A stretch of DNA of 64,000 bases from Microbacterium oleivorans (GCF_013389665.1 NZ_CP058316.1:248001-312000); one strand, 5' to 3'. Positions 39,633-48,671 are shown, counted from the first letter of the stretch. The notes: a model not told the origin generated them from the letters alone. Numbers and translations: made by a program.

Positions 39633-40652
39633 GTGATGCGCGTGATCGGAGCCCTCGTCGCCGCACTCTTCGCGGCCGCGGCGGCCGTCGTCACGTGGCC
39701 GCAGCTGCTTCGCCTCGAGCGCGAGCTCCCCTTCGCCCAGTTGGTGTCGCTGCGCCCCTTGGTGGTGGGCGGCTTCGTCGCGATCGCGATCGTCGCCCTC
39801 CTCTTCTCGCTGGGTCGCCGCATCCGCGGATTCTGCCTGTGGATCGCGCTCTTCTCGCTGGCCGCGGCCGGGGCGGGCGCGGGCATCCTGGCGGTGCGCG
39901 GCCTCGGCACCGAGACCCTGCCCGACAAGAGCGCCGACAGCATCCGCGTCATGACCTGGAACACCGCCGGCCCCGCGACCGATGCCGACACCATCGCCGA
40001 GACGGCGGTGGCCATGCAGGCCGACATCGTCGCGCTGCCCGAGACCACGATGGAGACCGGTCGCGCCGTGGCGGTGGCGATGGGAGAGCGGGGGCACCCG
40101 ATGTGGGCGCACGTCGACCGCTACGAGGGCCCCGACACGTGGGACGCGAACTCGACGGCGCTGCTCATCTCGCCGGAGCTCGGTGACTACGCCGTGATCG
40201 AGTCCGAAGCCGCCGGCACCAGCAACACCACGATCGTGCCGAGTGCCGTCGCCATGCCCGTGGACGGCATCGGCCCGATCGTGGTCGCCGTGCACGCGGT
40301 GGCTCCCCGGCCCGATGAGACCGACAGCTGGCGGAACGATCTCCAGTGGCTCGCCGACCAGTGCGCTGCCGACGACGTCATCATGGCCGGGGACTTCAAC
40401 GCCACCCTCGACCACATGGCCCGTCTCGGCGTCGACGGCGGCGACCTGGGACGCTGCCACGACGCGGCGCGGCTGACCGGAAACGGGGGCATCGGCACCT
40501 GGCCGACCGATCTTCCCGCACCCCTGGGCGCACCCATCGATCATGTGATGGCCACCGACGGCTGGGAACCGACGGGATCGGTCGTGATCTCGTCCCTCGA
40601 CGCGTCCGGCAGCGACCACCGCCCGCTGGTCGTGCAGTACACGCGCCGCTGA
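39633..40652 (+). CDS. Membrane-anchored endonuclease/exonuclease/phosphatase-family protein
   Basis: 339 residues. Three hydrophobic segments fill the first 90 residues, followed by an extracytoplasmic EEP domain. Its motifs are RVMTWNTAG (near 107), IVALPETTMETG (metal-binding Glu), MAGDFNATLDHM, and the catalytic end SSLDASGSDHRPLVVQY (Asp-His). A secreted DNase, phosphodiesterase or lipid phosphatase role is possible. The start is GTG 39633 or ATG 39636 in the same frame; the GTG is exactly six bases after TAGAGT. Confidence 0.87.
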   Translation: MMRVIGALVAALFAAAAAVVTWPQLLRLERELPFAQLVSLRPLVVGGFVAIAIVALLFSLGRRIRGFCLWIALFSLAAAGAGAGILAVRGLGTETLPDKSADSIRVMTWNTAGPATDADTIAETAVAMQADIVALPETTMETGRAVAVAMGERGHPMWAHVDRYEGPDTWDANSTALLISPELGDYAVIESEAAGTSNTTIVPSAVAMPVDGIGPIVVAVHAVAPRPDETDSWRNDLQWLADQCAADDVIMAGDFNATLDHMARLGVDGGDLGRCHDAARLTGNGGIGTWPTDLPAPLGAPIDHVMATDGWEPTGSVVISSLDASGSDHRPLVVQYTRR

Positions 40653-40680
40653 GCGCCGCCGCGCCGCGCGTCGTGGATGC

Positions 40681-40686
40681 GAGACT
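40681..40686 (+). promoter_or_regulatory. Weak -10 box of aminopeptidase P gene
   Basis: GAGACT, six bases before ATG 40693. The first base differs from TANNNT, so this is less certain than the others. Confidence 0.3.
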
Positions 40687-40692
40687 GGAACC

Positions 40693-42114
40693 ATGAGCGC
40701 GAACGAGACCGACACGTCCGGAGCCGAAGCGACCGTGGCCGATGCCCCGGCCGAGAACACCAACCGTCGGCAGCCGTTCCCCCGCGGCTTCCTCGAGACG
40801 ATCTCCGACGGGTGGGCCGATCGCGAGGAGGCCGTCCCGCAGCCTCGAGCCCAGGCACCCTTCGCAGCGGCGCGGCGGTCGCGCCTCTCGGCGGAGTTCC
40901 CGGGCCGCCGTCTGGTGATCCCGGCCGGATCGCAGAAGCAGCGCTCCAACGACACCGATTACCCCTTCCGCGCCCATTCGGCCTTCTCCCACCTCACCGG
41001 CTGGGGAAGCGACGCGGTCCCCGACTCGGTGCTGGTGTTCGAACCGACATCGAACGGACATGACGTCACCCTCTACCTCCGGGATCGCGCCGACCGCACG
41101 ACGCCCGAGTTCTACGCCGATGCCGCCGTGGGCGAGTTCTGGATCGGCCCGCGGCCCGCCCTGGCGGCCGTGGCGACCGATCTCGGCATCGCCACGGCCC
41201 ACCTGGCCGACGTGGAGTTGCGACCCGACGACCTCGTCGTCGACAGCGACGCCGAGCTGACCCGCGCGGTGTCGGAGCTCCGCCTGACGAAGGACGCGTA
41301 CGAGGTCGAGCAGATGCATCTGGCCGTCGCGGCCACCGGCCGTGGGTTCGACGACATCGTCGCCGACATGCCCGCCATCATCGCCACGCCCCGCGGAGAG
41401 CGCGCCGTCGAAGGCGTGTTCCACCTCCGCGCCCGAACGGACGGCAACGGCGTGGGATACGACACCATCGCCGCCTCCGGGCCCCACGCCTGCTACCTTC
41501 ACTGGACGCGCAACGACGGCCCCGTCGTGCCCGGCGATCTGATCCTCATCGACGCCGGCGTGGAGGTCGACAGCCTGTACACCGCCGACATCACGCGCAC
41601 CCTCCCCGTCTCGGGCCGGTTCACCGACATCCAGCGGCGCATCTACGAGACGGTCCGCGAGGCGGCCGATACGGCGTTCGCCGCCGCGCGCCCCGGCGTG
41701 ACCTTCCGCTCCATCCACGAAGCGGCGATGGGTGTCATCGCTCGTCGCGTCGCGGACTGGGGTCTGCTGCCGGTGTCGGCCGAGGAGGCGCTCGATGCCG
41801 ACCAGGGCGGACAGCACCGGCGCTACATGGTGCACGGCACGAGCCACCACCTCGGCATCGACGTGCACGACTGCGCTCAGGCCCGCCGCGAGATGTACTA
41901 CGACGGGCTGCTGGAGCCGGGCATGGTCTTCACCATCGAACCGGGCCTGTACTTCCAGATCGATGACCTCACCGTTCCCGAGGAGTACCGCGGGATCGGC
42001 GTGCGCATCGAGGACGACATCCTCATGACCGACAGCGGACCGGTGAACCTGTCGGCTGACATCCCCCGCACCGCCGACGAGATCGAGGCGTGGATCGCGC
42101 GCGCGACCGCATGA
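40693..42114 (+). CDS. pepP: Xaa-Pro aminopeptidase (aminopeptidase P)
   Basis: Removes N-terminal residues preceding proline. 473 residues in two parts. The N-terminal creatinase-like domain contains DTDYPFRAHSAFSHLTGWG. In the C-terminal pita-bread domain, metal ligands lie in LIDAGVEVDSLYTADITRTL (two Asp), HGTSHHLGIDVHD (His), FTIEPGLYF (Glu) and VRIEDDILM (Glu). The first 40 residues are poorly conserved and acidic. The gamma-glutamyltransferase gene overlaps its stop by four bases, suggesting joint peptide or glutathione turnover. Confidence 0.94.
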   Translation: MSANETDTSGAEATVADAPAENTNRRQPFPRGFLETISDGWADREEAVPQPRAQAPFAAARRSRLSAEFPGRRLVIPAGSQKQRSNDTDYPFRAHSAFSHLTGWGSDAVPDSVLVFEPTSNGHDVTLYLRDRADRTTPEFYADAAVGEFWIGPRPALAAVATDLGIATAHLADVELRPDDLVVDSDAELTRAVSELRLTKDAYEVEQMHLAVAATGRGFDDIVADMPAIIATPRGERAVEGVFHLRARTDGNGVGYDTIAASGPHACYLHWTRNDGPVVPGDLILIDAGVEVDSLYTADITRTLPVSGRFTDIQRRIYETVREAADTAFAAARPGVTFRSIHEAAMGVIARRVADWGLLPVSAEEALDADQGGQHRRYMVHGTSHHLGIDVHDCAQARREMYYDGLLEPGMVFTIEPGLYFQIDDLTVPEEYRGIGVRIEDDILMTDSGPVNLSADIPRTADEIEAWIARATA

Positions 42115-43898
42115 CCGGCGCGTTCCCGGTGCCGTCCGGCACGGCCACGCGACCGCTGCTGACCGGAACGTTCGGGATGGCCGCCTCGACCCACTGGCTC
42201 GCGACGGCCTCGGCGCAGGCCGTGCTCGAGCGCGGCGGCAACGCCTTCGACGCCGTGGTGGCCGGAGGCTTCGTGCTGCAGGTGGTCGAACCCCATCTCA
42301 ACGGTCCGGGTGGCGATCTCGTCGGCCTGTTCCAGGGCACACGAGACGCGCACCCCCGTGTCCTCATGGGGCAGGGTCCCGCGCCGGCGGGCGCGAGCAT
42401 CGAGCACTTCCGCGCGGAGGGACTCGACCTCGTGCCGGGCGCGGGCGCCCTCGCGGCCGCCGTGCCGGGCGCCGTCGACGCCTGGCTCGTGCTTCTGCGG
42501 GATTACGGGACGTGGGAGCTCTCCGAGGTGCTCGCCTACGCCATCGGCTACGCGCGCGACGGGCACCCGCTCCTGGCCGCCGCCGCGGCGACGGTCGCTC
42601 GGGTCGCCTCCCTCTTCTCGCAGTCTTGGCCGACCTCCGCCGATCTGTGGCTGCGAGACGGGGCACCGCCCCGCGCCGGCGACCTGCACCGCAACCCGGC
42701 ATTGGCAGGCATCTACGAGGGTCTCGTCGCGGCGGGCGCGGACCAGCCCGATCGCTCCTCCCGCATCGAGGCCGCTCGGCGGGAGTGGAAGACCGGCCTC
42801 GTCGCGCGCGCCGCGTCGGCGTTCGCGGCTCGCCCGCATCGCCACGCGACCGGCGGCGACCATGCCGGCATCATCGCCGAGGCCGACTTCGCCGGCTTCT
42901 CGGCGGGTTACGAGGAACCGCTCACCTGCAGCTTCCGTGGCAGGACGATCGTCAAGGCCGGCGCGTGGACGCAGGGCCCCCTGCTGTTGCAGACCCTCTC
43001 GATGCTCGATCCGCTGCCCGACGAGATGCTCGACCCCGGGACGGGCGACGGCGCCCATACCCTCCTCGAGGCGCTGAAGCTCGCGCTGGCAGACCGCGAC
43101 GGGCATTTCGGCGACGGCGCGGACATCGCCGATCTCCTCGCCCCCGACTACATCGCCAGCCGACGCGCGCTGATCGAGGAGCGCGCATCGCGGACCTGGC
43201 GGCCCGGCTCTCCCGGTGGGCGGGCAGCGCACCATCCGCCGCGGCGCGAGCCGGACGGCACGGTGGCGGCGGGAACCGGGGAGCCGACCGTCGCACCCAC
43301 GGGCAGGACCCGGGGCGACACGTGCCACATCGACGTCGTGGATCGTTGGGGCAACATCGTCGCGGTCACGCCGTCGGGCGGATGGCTGCAGTCCTCCCCC
43401 ACGATCCCCGAGCTCGGGTTCGCGCTCGGCACGCGCCTGCAGATGTGCTGGCTGGACCCGGCCTCGCCCGCAGCGCTGCGTCCGGGCGCGCGTCCGCGAA
43501 CGACCCTGTCGCCGACGCTCGTGATGTCCGGGGACCGCGCCGACATCGCCCTCGGAACCCCGGGCGGCGACCAGCAGGACCAGTGGCAGCTGCCGATGCT
43601 GCTGCGCATGCTGGTCGGCGGCTGGGATGCGCAGACCGCCATCGACGCGCCGACGCTGCACACCATCGCCATGATCGACTCCTTCTGGCCGCGCACGTGG
43701 ACCCCGGCAGGGGTCGTCGTCGAGGGCCGCATCGGCGACGACGTCATCGAGCACCTCGCCGCCCGCGGACACGACGTCGTCCGAGCGGGCGATTGGAGCC
43801 TCGGGCGCCTCTCGGCGGTCGGGATCGATCGGGAACGCGGCACGCTGTGGGCGGCTGCGAACCCGCGTGGCCTGCAGGGATACGCCGCCGGGCGCTGA
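42111..43898 (+). CDS. Gamma-glutamyltransferase-like Ntn hydrolase
   Basis: 595 residues of the self-cleaving GGT family that transfers or hydrolyses gamma-glutamyl groups. The large-subunit start MAASTHWLATASAQAVLERG and GGNAFDAVVAGGFVLQV are clear. The predicted cleavage nucleophile is Thr404 in RGDTCHIDVVDRWGNIV, where the family usually has TTH; here the second Thr is Cys405. No signal peptide is visible, so the protein seems cytosolic, unlike secreted GGT. It may act on amides other than glutathione. ATG 42111 overlaps pepP, and the stop directly abuts the convergent hydrolase stop. Confidence 0.88.
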   Translation: MTGAFPVPSGTATRPLLTGTFGMAASTHWLATASAQAVLERGGNAFDAVVAGGFVLQVVEPHLNGPGGDLVGLFQGTRDAHPRVLMGQGPAPAGASIEHFRAEGLDLVPGAGALAAAVPGAVDAWLVLLRDYGTWELSEVLAYAIGYARDGHPLLAAAAATVARVASLFSQSWPTSADLWLRDGAPPRAGDLHRNPALAGIYEGLVAAGADQPDRSSRIEAARREWKTGLVARAASAFAARPHRHATGGDHAGIIAEADFAGFSAGYEEPLTCSFRGRTIVKAGAWTQGPLLLQTLSMLDPLPDEMLDPGTGDGAHTLLEALKLALADRDGHFGDGADIADLLAPDYIASRRALIEERASRTWRPGSPGGRAAHHPPRREPDGTVAAGTGEPTVAPTGRTRGDTCHIDVVDRWGNIVAVTPSGGWLQSSPTIPELGFALGTRLQMCWLDPASPAALRPGARPRTTLSPTLVMSGDRADIALGTPGGDQQDQWQLPMLLRMLVGGWDAQTAIDAPTLHTIAMIDSFWPRTWTPAGVVVEGRIGDDVIEHLAARGHDVVRAGDWSLGRLSAVGIDRERGTLWAAANPRGLQGYAAGR

Positions 43899-44570
43899 TC
43901 AGTCGATCGATCTCGCGCGAATCCAGGCCAGCACTCCCGGCGCGAGCTCGGCCCCGATCACCGCCGGCTCGAGGCGGGGTCCCGCCACCTCGAACGAGTG
44001 TCGCGCTCCCTCGATCCGCAGCTGCGAACCGTCGCGGCACGAGCTGACGGCGGCGTCGAGGTCGACCAGCGGATCGACGAACGGGTCGAGCGTGCCCGAG
44101 ACGAACAGCTGCGGCGCGACGATACGCGGGAGGTGCTCGGCCCGCGGCCGGTCGGGGCGGCCCGGGGGGTGCAGCGGGTAACCGAGGTAGACCAGCGCGG
44201 CGGGCTCGATGACGCCTTCGGCCGCGGCCATCGAGGCCATCCGGCCACCGTACGACTTCCCCGCCGCCACCAGCGGCACCCCCGGCATCGCCGCCGCCAC
44301 CGCCTGCGTGACCGCGGCCCAGGTGGCGACGGCATGAGCTGCCGGTCCTGGCATCCGCCGACCGGCGACGACGTAGGGGAAGGGGAATCGGACGACATCG
44401 ACGCCGCCGCGGGCAGCCGACGCGGCGAACCCCGCGAGGAACGGATGCTCCGGGCCGGCTCCCGCACCGTGGGCGAGGATCACGACGGCATCCGGTCGCG
44501 GGGATCGATCCCAGATCAGGCGCACCGCCACGGGCCCCGAGGCCAGCTCGACGGCGACCGTCTCGATCAT
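43899..44570 (-). CDS. Alpha/beta hydrolase (KANL3/TEX30-like)
   Basis: 223-residue hydrolase. The oxyanion region is VVILAHGAGAGPEHPFLAG, the nucleophile elbow GKSYGGRMAS (Ser near 107), the acid SGTLDPFVD and the histidine GARHSFEV. This is the bacterial group related to KANL3/TEX30 serine hydrolases, with unknown substrates. ATG 44570 overlaps the upstream gene stop (ATGA). Its stop codon TCA/TGA abuts the convergent gene with no gap and no terminator. Confidence 0.87.
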   Translation of the reverse strand: MIETVAVELASGPVAVRLIWDRSPRPDAVVILAHGAGAGPEHPFLAGFAASAARGGVDVVRFPFPYVVAGRRMPGPAAHAVATWAAVTQAVAAAMPGVPLVAAGKSYGGRMASMAAAEGVIEPAALVYLGYPLHPPGRPDRPRAEHLPRIVAPQLFVSGTLDPFVDPLVDLDAAVSSCRDGSQLRIEGARHSFEVAGPRLEPAVIGAELAPGVLAWIRARSID

Positions 44571-45280
44571 CGCCCGGCGTCGGCCCCCGGCAGCGGGCCG
44601 TTCGAGGCAGGGGCTTCCGGGCCCGGCGCCTCGCCCCCCGGGACGGGTCCCGTGGCGGGCGGCTGCGCGGCGCCGGGGGTGGTCGCGGGCGGAAGGGGTG
44701 CGGTGTCGGGGGTGGCGGGGCCCGGCGCGGGACGATCCGCCGAGGGCGCCGGTGACGGGTCGATCCGCTCGCCGTACCGGGGCGGTCCGTCGGGAACGGC
44801 AGGCGCCGTGGCAGGCCGGGCGGGCGCGACGTCGAGCGCACTGCGCGCCCGATGGATGCTGCCGGCCTGGACGGTCACCTCGTAGTGGTCGGCGACCACC
44901 TGAGTGACCGATGCGAAGTCACGTCGCCGGCGGACGAGCGCGAACATGACGAGGCTCATCATCATGCCGATGGCGACGCCGACGAGCATGACGCCGAGGA
45001 ACAGCTGGATGGCGGCATCCGGGGTGCCGAAGACGAAGATCAGCGAGAAGATCAGCCCGAGCAGGATGCCGTTGATCGCTCCGGTCCGTGCGGCGGTGGC
45101 GTATCCCAGCCGACCCGTCACCGTCTCGACCGATCGCAGTCCGAAACCCACGATGGCGATCTCGCGGGCCGGGATGTCGGCGGAGATGAGCGTCGACACC
45201 GCCTTCTGCGCGGCTTCGTAGGATGCGAACTCGGCGACCTTCTCGCCCGTGACCGGGGGTGTTCCGCCCATCATGCTCAT
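44567..45280 (-). CDS. General stress protein 17M-like membrane protein
   Basis: 237 residues. Residues 14-60 form the YflT/GSP17M-like domain (VAEFASYEAAQKAVSTLISA, then IAIVGFGLRSVETV). Two transmembrane helices follow at about 67-88 and 92-115. The C-terminal 90 residues are Pro/Ala/Gly low-complexity, probably a disordered cytoplasmic tail. The function is not known; similar proteins lie beside the MgtE-like gene in other actinobacteria. ATG 45280 follows GGGGGG, and CAAGAT lies six bases upstream as a poor -10 candidate. Confidence 0.78.
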   Translation of the reverse strand: MSMMGGTPPVTGEKVAEFASYEAAQKAVSTLISADIPAREIAIVGFGLRSVETVTGRLGYATAARTGAINGILLGLIFSLIFVFGTPDAAIQLFLGVMLVGVAIGMMMSLVMFALVRRRRDFASVTQVVADHYEVTVQAGSIHRARSALDVAPARPATAPAVPDGPPRYGERIDPSPAPSADRPAPGPATPDTAPLPPATTPGAAQPPATGPVPGGEAPGPEAPASNGPLPGADAGR

Positions 45281-45319
45281 CCCCCCATCTTGTCACGGGC
45301 GACCACGCCGGTCGCGGAC

Positions 45320-45325
45320 TACGCT
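45320..45325 (+). promoter_or_regulatory. -10 box of MgtE-like gene
   Basis: TACGCT, six bases before GTG 45332; leaderless start predicted. Confidence 0.5.
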
Positions 45326-45331
45326 GGAGCG

Positions 45332-46603
45332 GTGAGTACGCAGAGGGTTTTCGTGGCGCGCCTGGTGGGCTGCGTCGTCTTCGATCCCGCTGGCGACCGA
45401 CTGGGCAAGGTGCGGGATGTCGTCGTGATCTTCCGCAAGTCCGACCCGCCGCGCGTGATCGGCCTGGTGGTGGAGATCCCCGGCCGTCGTCACGTCTTCC
45501 TCTCCATCGGCCGCGTCACCTCGATCGCGACCGGACAGGTCATCACGACGGGCCTCATCAACGTCCGGCGGTTCGAGCAGCGCGGCGGCGAGGTCCGTGT
45601 CATGGCGGAGCTCCTGGGCCGTCGCGTCTACCTGCGCGACGGATCGGGCGCCGCGGTCATCGAGGACGTCGCGATCGAGCGCAATCGTCTCGGCGACTGG
45701 GACATCGGGCAGCTGTTCCTGCGCCGTCCCAAGACCAGCGCGTCGCCCTTCGCGAAGGGACCCACGACGTTCGCGGCGTGGAGCGACGTCCGCGAGGATC
45801 AGACCGCCGGTGCGGCGCAGTCCGCGGAACAGCTGGTCGCGACGTACTCCGAGCTCAAGCCCGCCGATCTCGCGAACACCCTGCTCGACCTCCCGGCCGA
45901 ACGGCTTCTCGAGGTCGCTGAGGAGCTCCCGGACGAGCGCCTCGCCGACGCCCTCGAGGAGATGCCCGAGGACGAGCAGGTCCACATCCTCGAGCGACTC
46001 GGCGATGAGCGCGCCGCCGACATCCTCGATGCGATGGAGCCCGACGACGCCGCCGATCTGCTCGGGCAGCTCCCCGAGCGCCGGATCGAGCAGCTGCTGG
46101 AGCTGATGGAACCCGAGGAGGCGGAGGACGTCCGTGCCCTCCTCGAGTACGGGCCCGACACCGCGGGCGGTCTGATGACGAGCGACCCGATCGTCCTGTC
46201 GGCGGAGGCGACCGTGGCCGAGGCGCTGGCGCTGATCCGCCGCCACGAGCTCCACCCCGCACTCGCCGCGTCCGTCTTCGTGACGCTGCCCCCGTACGAG
46301 ACGCCCACCGGTCGCCTGCTCGGAACGGTCCACTTCCAGCGGATGCTCCGCTACCCCCCGCACGAGCGGCTCGGAGCGATCATCGACGACACGGTCGAGC
46401 CGGTCGCCGCGTCCTCTTCGGCGGCCGAGGTCGCGCGCATGCTGGCCAGCTACAACCTCGTCTCGGTGCCCGTCATCGACCAGGCGCATCGACTGGTCGG
46501 CGTGGTGAGCGTCGACGACGTCCTCGACCACCTGCTGCCCGACGACTGGCGCTCCCAAGACGTCGAACCGCAACAGGCCGCCGCGCTGAGGGGGCGCCGA
46601 TGA
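45332..46603 (+). CDS. Soluble MgtE-like protein (PRC-barrel, MgtE N-domain, CBS pair)
   Basis: 423 residues. An N-terminal beta-rich region resembles a PRC barrel (DPAGDRLGKVRDVVVIF). A MgtE N-domain superhelix follows at about 165-275 with repeated acidic helices (LPDERLADALEEMPEDEQ). Two CBS motifs then run from 275 to the end (DTAGGLMTSDPIVLS and VPVIDQAHRLVGVVSVDDVL). The transmembrane Mg2+ channel of MgtE is absent, so it cannot itself be a transporter. A cytosolic Mg2+/nucleotide sensor role is plausible. GTG 45332. It overlaps the DUF1003 gene by four bases. Confidence 0.88.
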   Translation: MSTQRVFVARLVGCVVFDPAGDRLGKVRDVVVIFRKSDPPRVIGLVVEIPGRRHVFLSIGRVTSIATGQVITTGLINVRRFEQRGGEVRVMAELLGRRVYLRDGSGAAVIEDVAIERNRLGDWDIGQLFLRRPKTSASPFAKGPTTFAAWSDVREDQTAGAAQSAEQLVATYSELKPADLANTLLDLPAERLLEVAEELPDERLADALEEMPEDEQVHILERLGDERAADILDAMEPDDAADLLGQLPERRIEQLLELMEPEEAEDVRALLEYGPDTAGGLMTSDPIVLSAEATVAEALALIRRHELHPALAASVFVTLPPYETPTGRLLGTVHFQRMLRYPPHERLGAIIDDTVEPVAASSSAAEVARMLASYNLVSVPVIDQAHRLVGVVSVDDVLDHLLPDDWRSQDVEPQQAAALRGRR

Positions 46604-47127
46604 TGGCCCGCTCCCCCAAGAAGGTCTCGCTCGAGGCACCTCGCGGGCGTCGTTCGGGTGTGCTCGGCGCGCGCAACCCCCAGCCCTCGCGGGATCGTTT
46701 CGGGCGGTTCACCGAATGGGTCGCACGCGCCATGGGCACCCCCCAGTTCCTCGCGATGCTCTCGCTGTTCTGCGTCGTCTGGATCGCGTGGAACACCCTG
46801 GCCCCCGAGCGGTTCCAGTTCGACTCCGCGGACCTCGGGTTCACCGCCCTGACGCTCGTGCTGTCGCTCCAGGCCTCCTACGCCGCACCGCTCATCCTGC
46901 TCGCGCAGAACCGTCAGGACGACCGCGACCGCGTGCAGATCGAGCAGGACCGGCAGCGCGCCGAGCGCAACCTCGCCGACACGGAGTACCTCGCCCGCGA
47001 GGTGGTGGCGCTGCGCATGGCCATCTCCGACCTCACCGACGGACTGGTGACCAAGGAGACGCTCCGTACCGAGCTGAAGACCGCGCTCGAGCGCCTCGAC
47101 ACCGACGACCGGCCGGACCCCCGATGA
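46600..47127 (+). CDS. DUF1003 membrane protein
   Basis: 175 residues. Two transmembrane helices at about 50-67 (FLAMLSLFCVVWIAWNTL) and 80-102 carry the DUF1003 signature LSLQASYAAPLILLAQNRQDDRDR. A basic N-terminus precedes them and a charged coiled-coil-like C-terminus follows. It is coupled to both neighbours by four-base overlaps, which suggests it works with the MgtE-like protein and Mrp. The function is unknown. Confidence 0.87.
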   Translation: MMARSPKKVSLEAPRGRRSGVLGARNPQPSRDRFGRFTEWVARAMGTPQFLAMLSLFCVVWIAWNTLAPERFQFDSADLGFTALTLVLSLQASYAAPLILLAQNRQDDRDRVQIEQDRQRAERNLADTEYLAREVVALRMAISDLTDGLVTKETLRTELKTALERLDTDDRPDPR

Positions 47128-48263
47128 CTGCCGAGGCGGTCCGCGCGGCCGTCTCCGCGGTCCGCGATCCTGAGCTGCGACGCCCGCTGGGCGAGCTCGA
47201 CATGGTCCGCGACGTCACGGTCGTCGACGGGCGGGCGCACGTGGGCATCGCGCTGACGATCGTGGGATGCCCCGCCGCCGCGCGCATCGAGAGCGACGTC
47301 CGCGCGGCGGCGCTGTCGGCCCCCGGGATCGACGACGTCGAGATCGCCGTGGGCGTCATGACGGCGGCCGAGCGAGCGGCGCTGACCCAACGTCTGCGCG
47401 GCGGACGGGCGTCGCGGGAAAACCCCTTCGGGCCCGAATCCCTCACCCGCGTCATCGCCATCACCAGCGGGAAGGGCGGCGTGGGCAAATCCACGCTCAC
47501 CGCCAACCTCGCCGTCGCGCTCGCGCGGCGCGGGTTGGCCGTGGGGCTCATCGACGCCGACGTGCACGGGTTCTCCATCCCCGCCCTCCTGGGCCTCGTC
47601 GACGCGGACGGCTTGCCACCGCAGCCCACGCGCATCGACGGCCTCATGATCCCGCCCATCGCCCACGACGTGCGGACCATCTCGATCGGCATGTTCCTCC
47701 CGCGCGGCTCGCAGACCCCGGGCGCGGTGGCGTGGCGGGGCCCCATGCTGCACCGGACGGTGTCGCAGTTCCTCACCGACGTCTACTTCGGTGACATCGA
47801 CGTGCTCCTCATCGACATGCCGCCGGGCACCGGCGACGTCGCGATCTCGGTCGGTCAGCTTCTGCCGGGCGCCGATGTGGTCGTCGTCACGACGCCGCAG
47901 GATGCCGCCGCCGACATCGCCGTGCGCAGCGGTCTCGTGGCCCGTCAGACCGGACAACGCGTGGCGGGCGTGGTGGAGAACATGTCGGCGATGGTGCTCG
48001 CCGACGGCACCGAGCTCGACCTCTTCGGCAGCGGCGGCGGACGCCGTGTCGCCGCCGCCCTCTCGACCGACGGTCAGGAGGTGCCGCTGCTGGGCTCGGT
48101 ACCGCTCAGCCCCGCTCTCCGGGCCGATGCCGACGCGGGTGTCCCGGTCGTCCTGGCGCATCCCGAGGACCCGGCGGCACGGGCCGTCCTCGAGATCGCC
48201 GACGCCCTCGTGCGCGACGGCCGCGGCCTCAGCGGACGTGCCCTGCCGCTGCGCGTCGGCTGA
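47124..48263 (+). CDS. mrp: Mrp/ApbC-type P-loop ATPase
   Basis: Iron-sulphur carrier family, 379 residues. An N-terminal MIP18-like domain occupies residues 1-88 (AVSAVRDPELRRPLGELDMV). The ATPase then starts with the deviant Walker A TSGKGGVGKSTL at 114-125, with DADVHGFSIPALLG and IDMPPGTGDVA downstream. The CxxC pair that bridges Fe-S clusters in many Mrp proteins is absent: the segment reads VVENMSAMVLADGTE. Actinobacterial Mrp proteins often lack it, so cluster binding is uncertain. It is convergent with tatB with no gap. Confidence 0.93.
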   Translation: MTAEAVRAAVSAVRDPELRRPLGELDMVRDVTVVDGRAHVGIALTIVGCPAAARIESDVRAAALSAPGIDDVEIAVGVMTAAERAALTQRLRGGRASRENPFGPESLTRVIAITSGKGGVGKSTLTANLAVALARRGLAVGLIDADVHGFSIPALLGLVDADGLPPQPTRIDGLMIPPIAHDVRTISIGMFLPRGSQTPGAVAWRGPMLHRTVSQFLTDVYFGDIDVLLIDMPPGTGDVAISVGQLLPGADVVVVTTPQDAAADIAVRSGLVARQTGQRVAGVVENMSAMVLADGTELDLFGSGGGRRVAAALSTDGQEVPLLGSVPLSPALRADADAGVPVVLAHPEDPAARAVLEIADALVRDGRGLSGRALPLRVG

Positions 48264-48659
48264 TCAGGTCGCTTCCTCGTCGAACGGCACGTCGGCGCCG
48301 CGCTCGAAGCGCAGGTGCTGCTGGCCGGCGGCATCCATACCGACGGCGGCGGCCGTCGTCAATGCGGCGCCGGCCGCGGCGGCGCGGACGGTCGGCACGG
48401 GCGCGTCCTCGAGGAGGGCGTCGCGGATGATGCGACGCGGGTCGTACTGCCGCGGGTCGAGCTTGCGCCATTCGACGTCGGAGAAATCGTCGCCCATCTC
48501 GTCCTTGACGCGGTCCTTCGCACCGTTCACCCAATCGCGAGCGCGCACGGTGAACCGCGCGAGCATCTCGGCGAGCTTGGGGAGACGCTCGGGCCCGAGC
48601 AGCAGCACGGCGGCGACGCCGATCAGGATCAGCTTGTCGCCGTCTAGGCCGAAGAACAT
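48264..48659 (-). CDS. tatB: Sec-independent translocase component TatB
   Basis: Twin-arginine export component of 131 residues. One N-terminal transmembrane helix (KLILIGVAAVLLLGPERLPK) ends in the conserved hinge. An amphipathic helix (AEMLARFTVRARDWVNGAK) and a less conserved tail follow. It is separate from tatA and tatC, as in other actinobacteria where it sits near mrp. ATG 48659 is six bases after TAATCT. Confidence 0.92.
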   Translation of the reverse strand: MFFGLDGDKLILIGVAAVLLLGPERLPKLAEMLARFTVRARDWVNGAKDRVKDEMGDDFSDVEWRKLDPRQYDPRRIIRDALLEDAPVPTVRAAAAGAALTTAAAVGMDAAGQQHLRFERGADVPFDEEAT

Positions 48660-48665
48660 GACCCC

Positions 48666-48671
48666 AGATTA
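48666..48671 (-). promoter_or_regulatory. -10 box of tatB
   Basis: TAATCT on minus, six bases before ATG 48659. Confidence 0.5.

Noticed and set aside
38409..40955. An 848-codon minus-strand frame spanning the helicase tail, PHP and EEP genes
   Set aside because: It crosses genes on both strands and a terminator and is compositionally biased. The PHP and EEP motifs lie in other frames.
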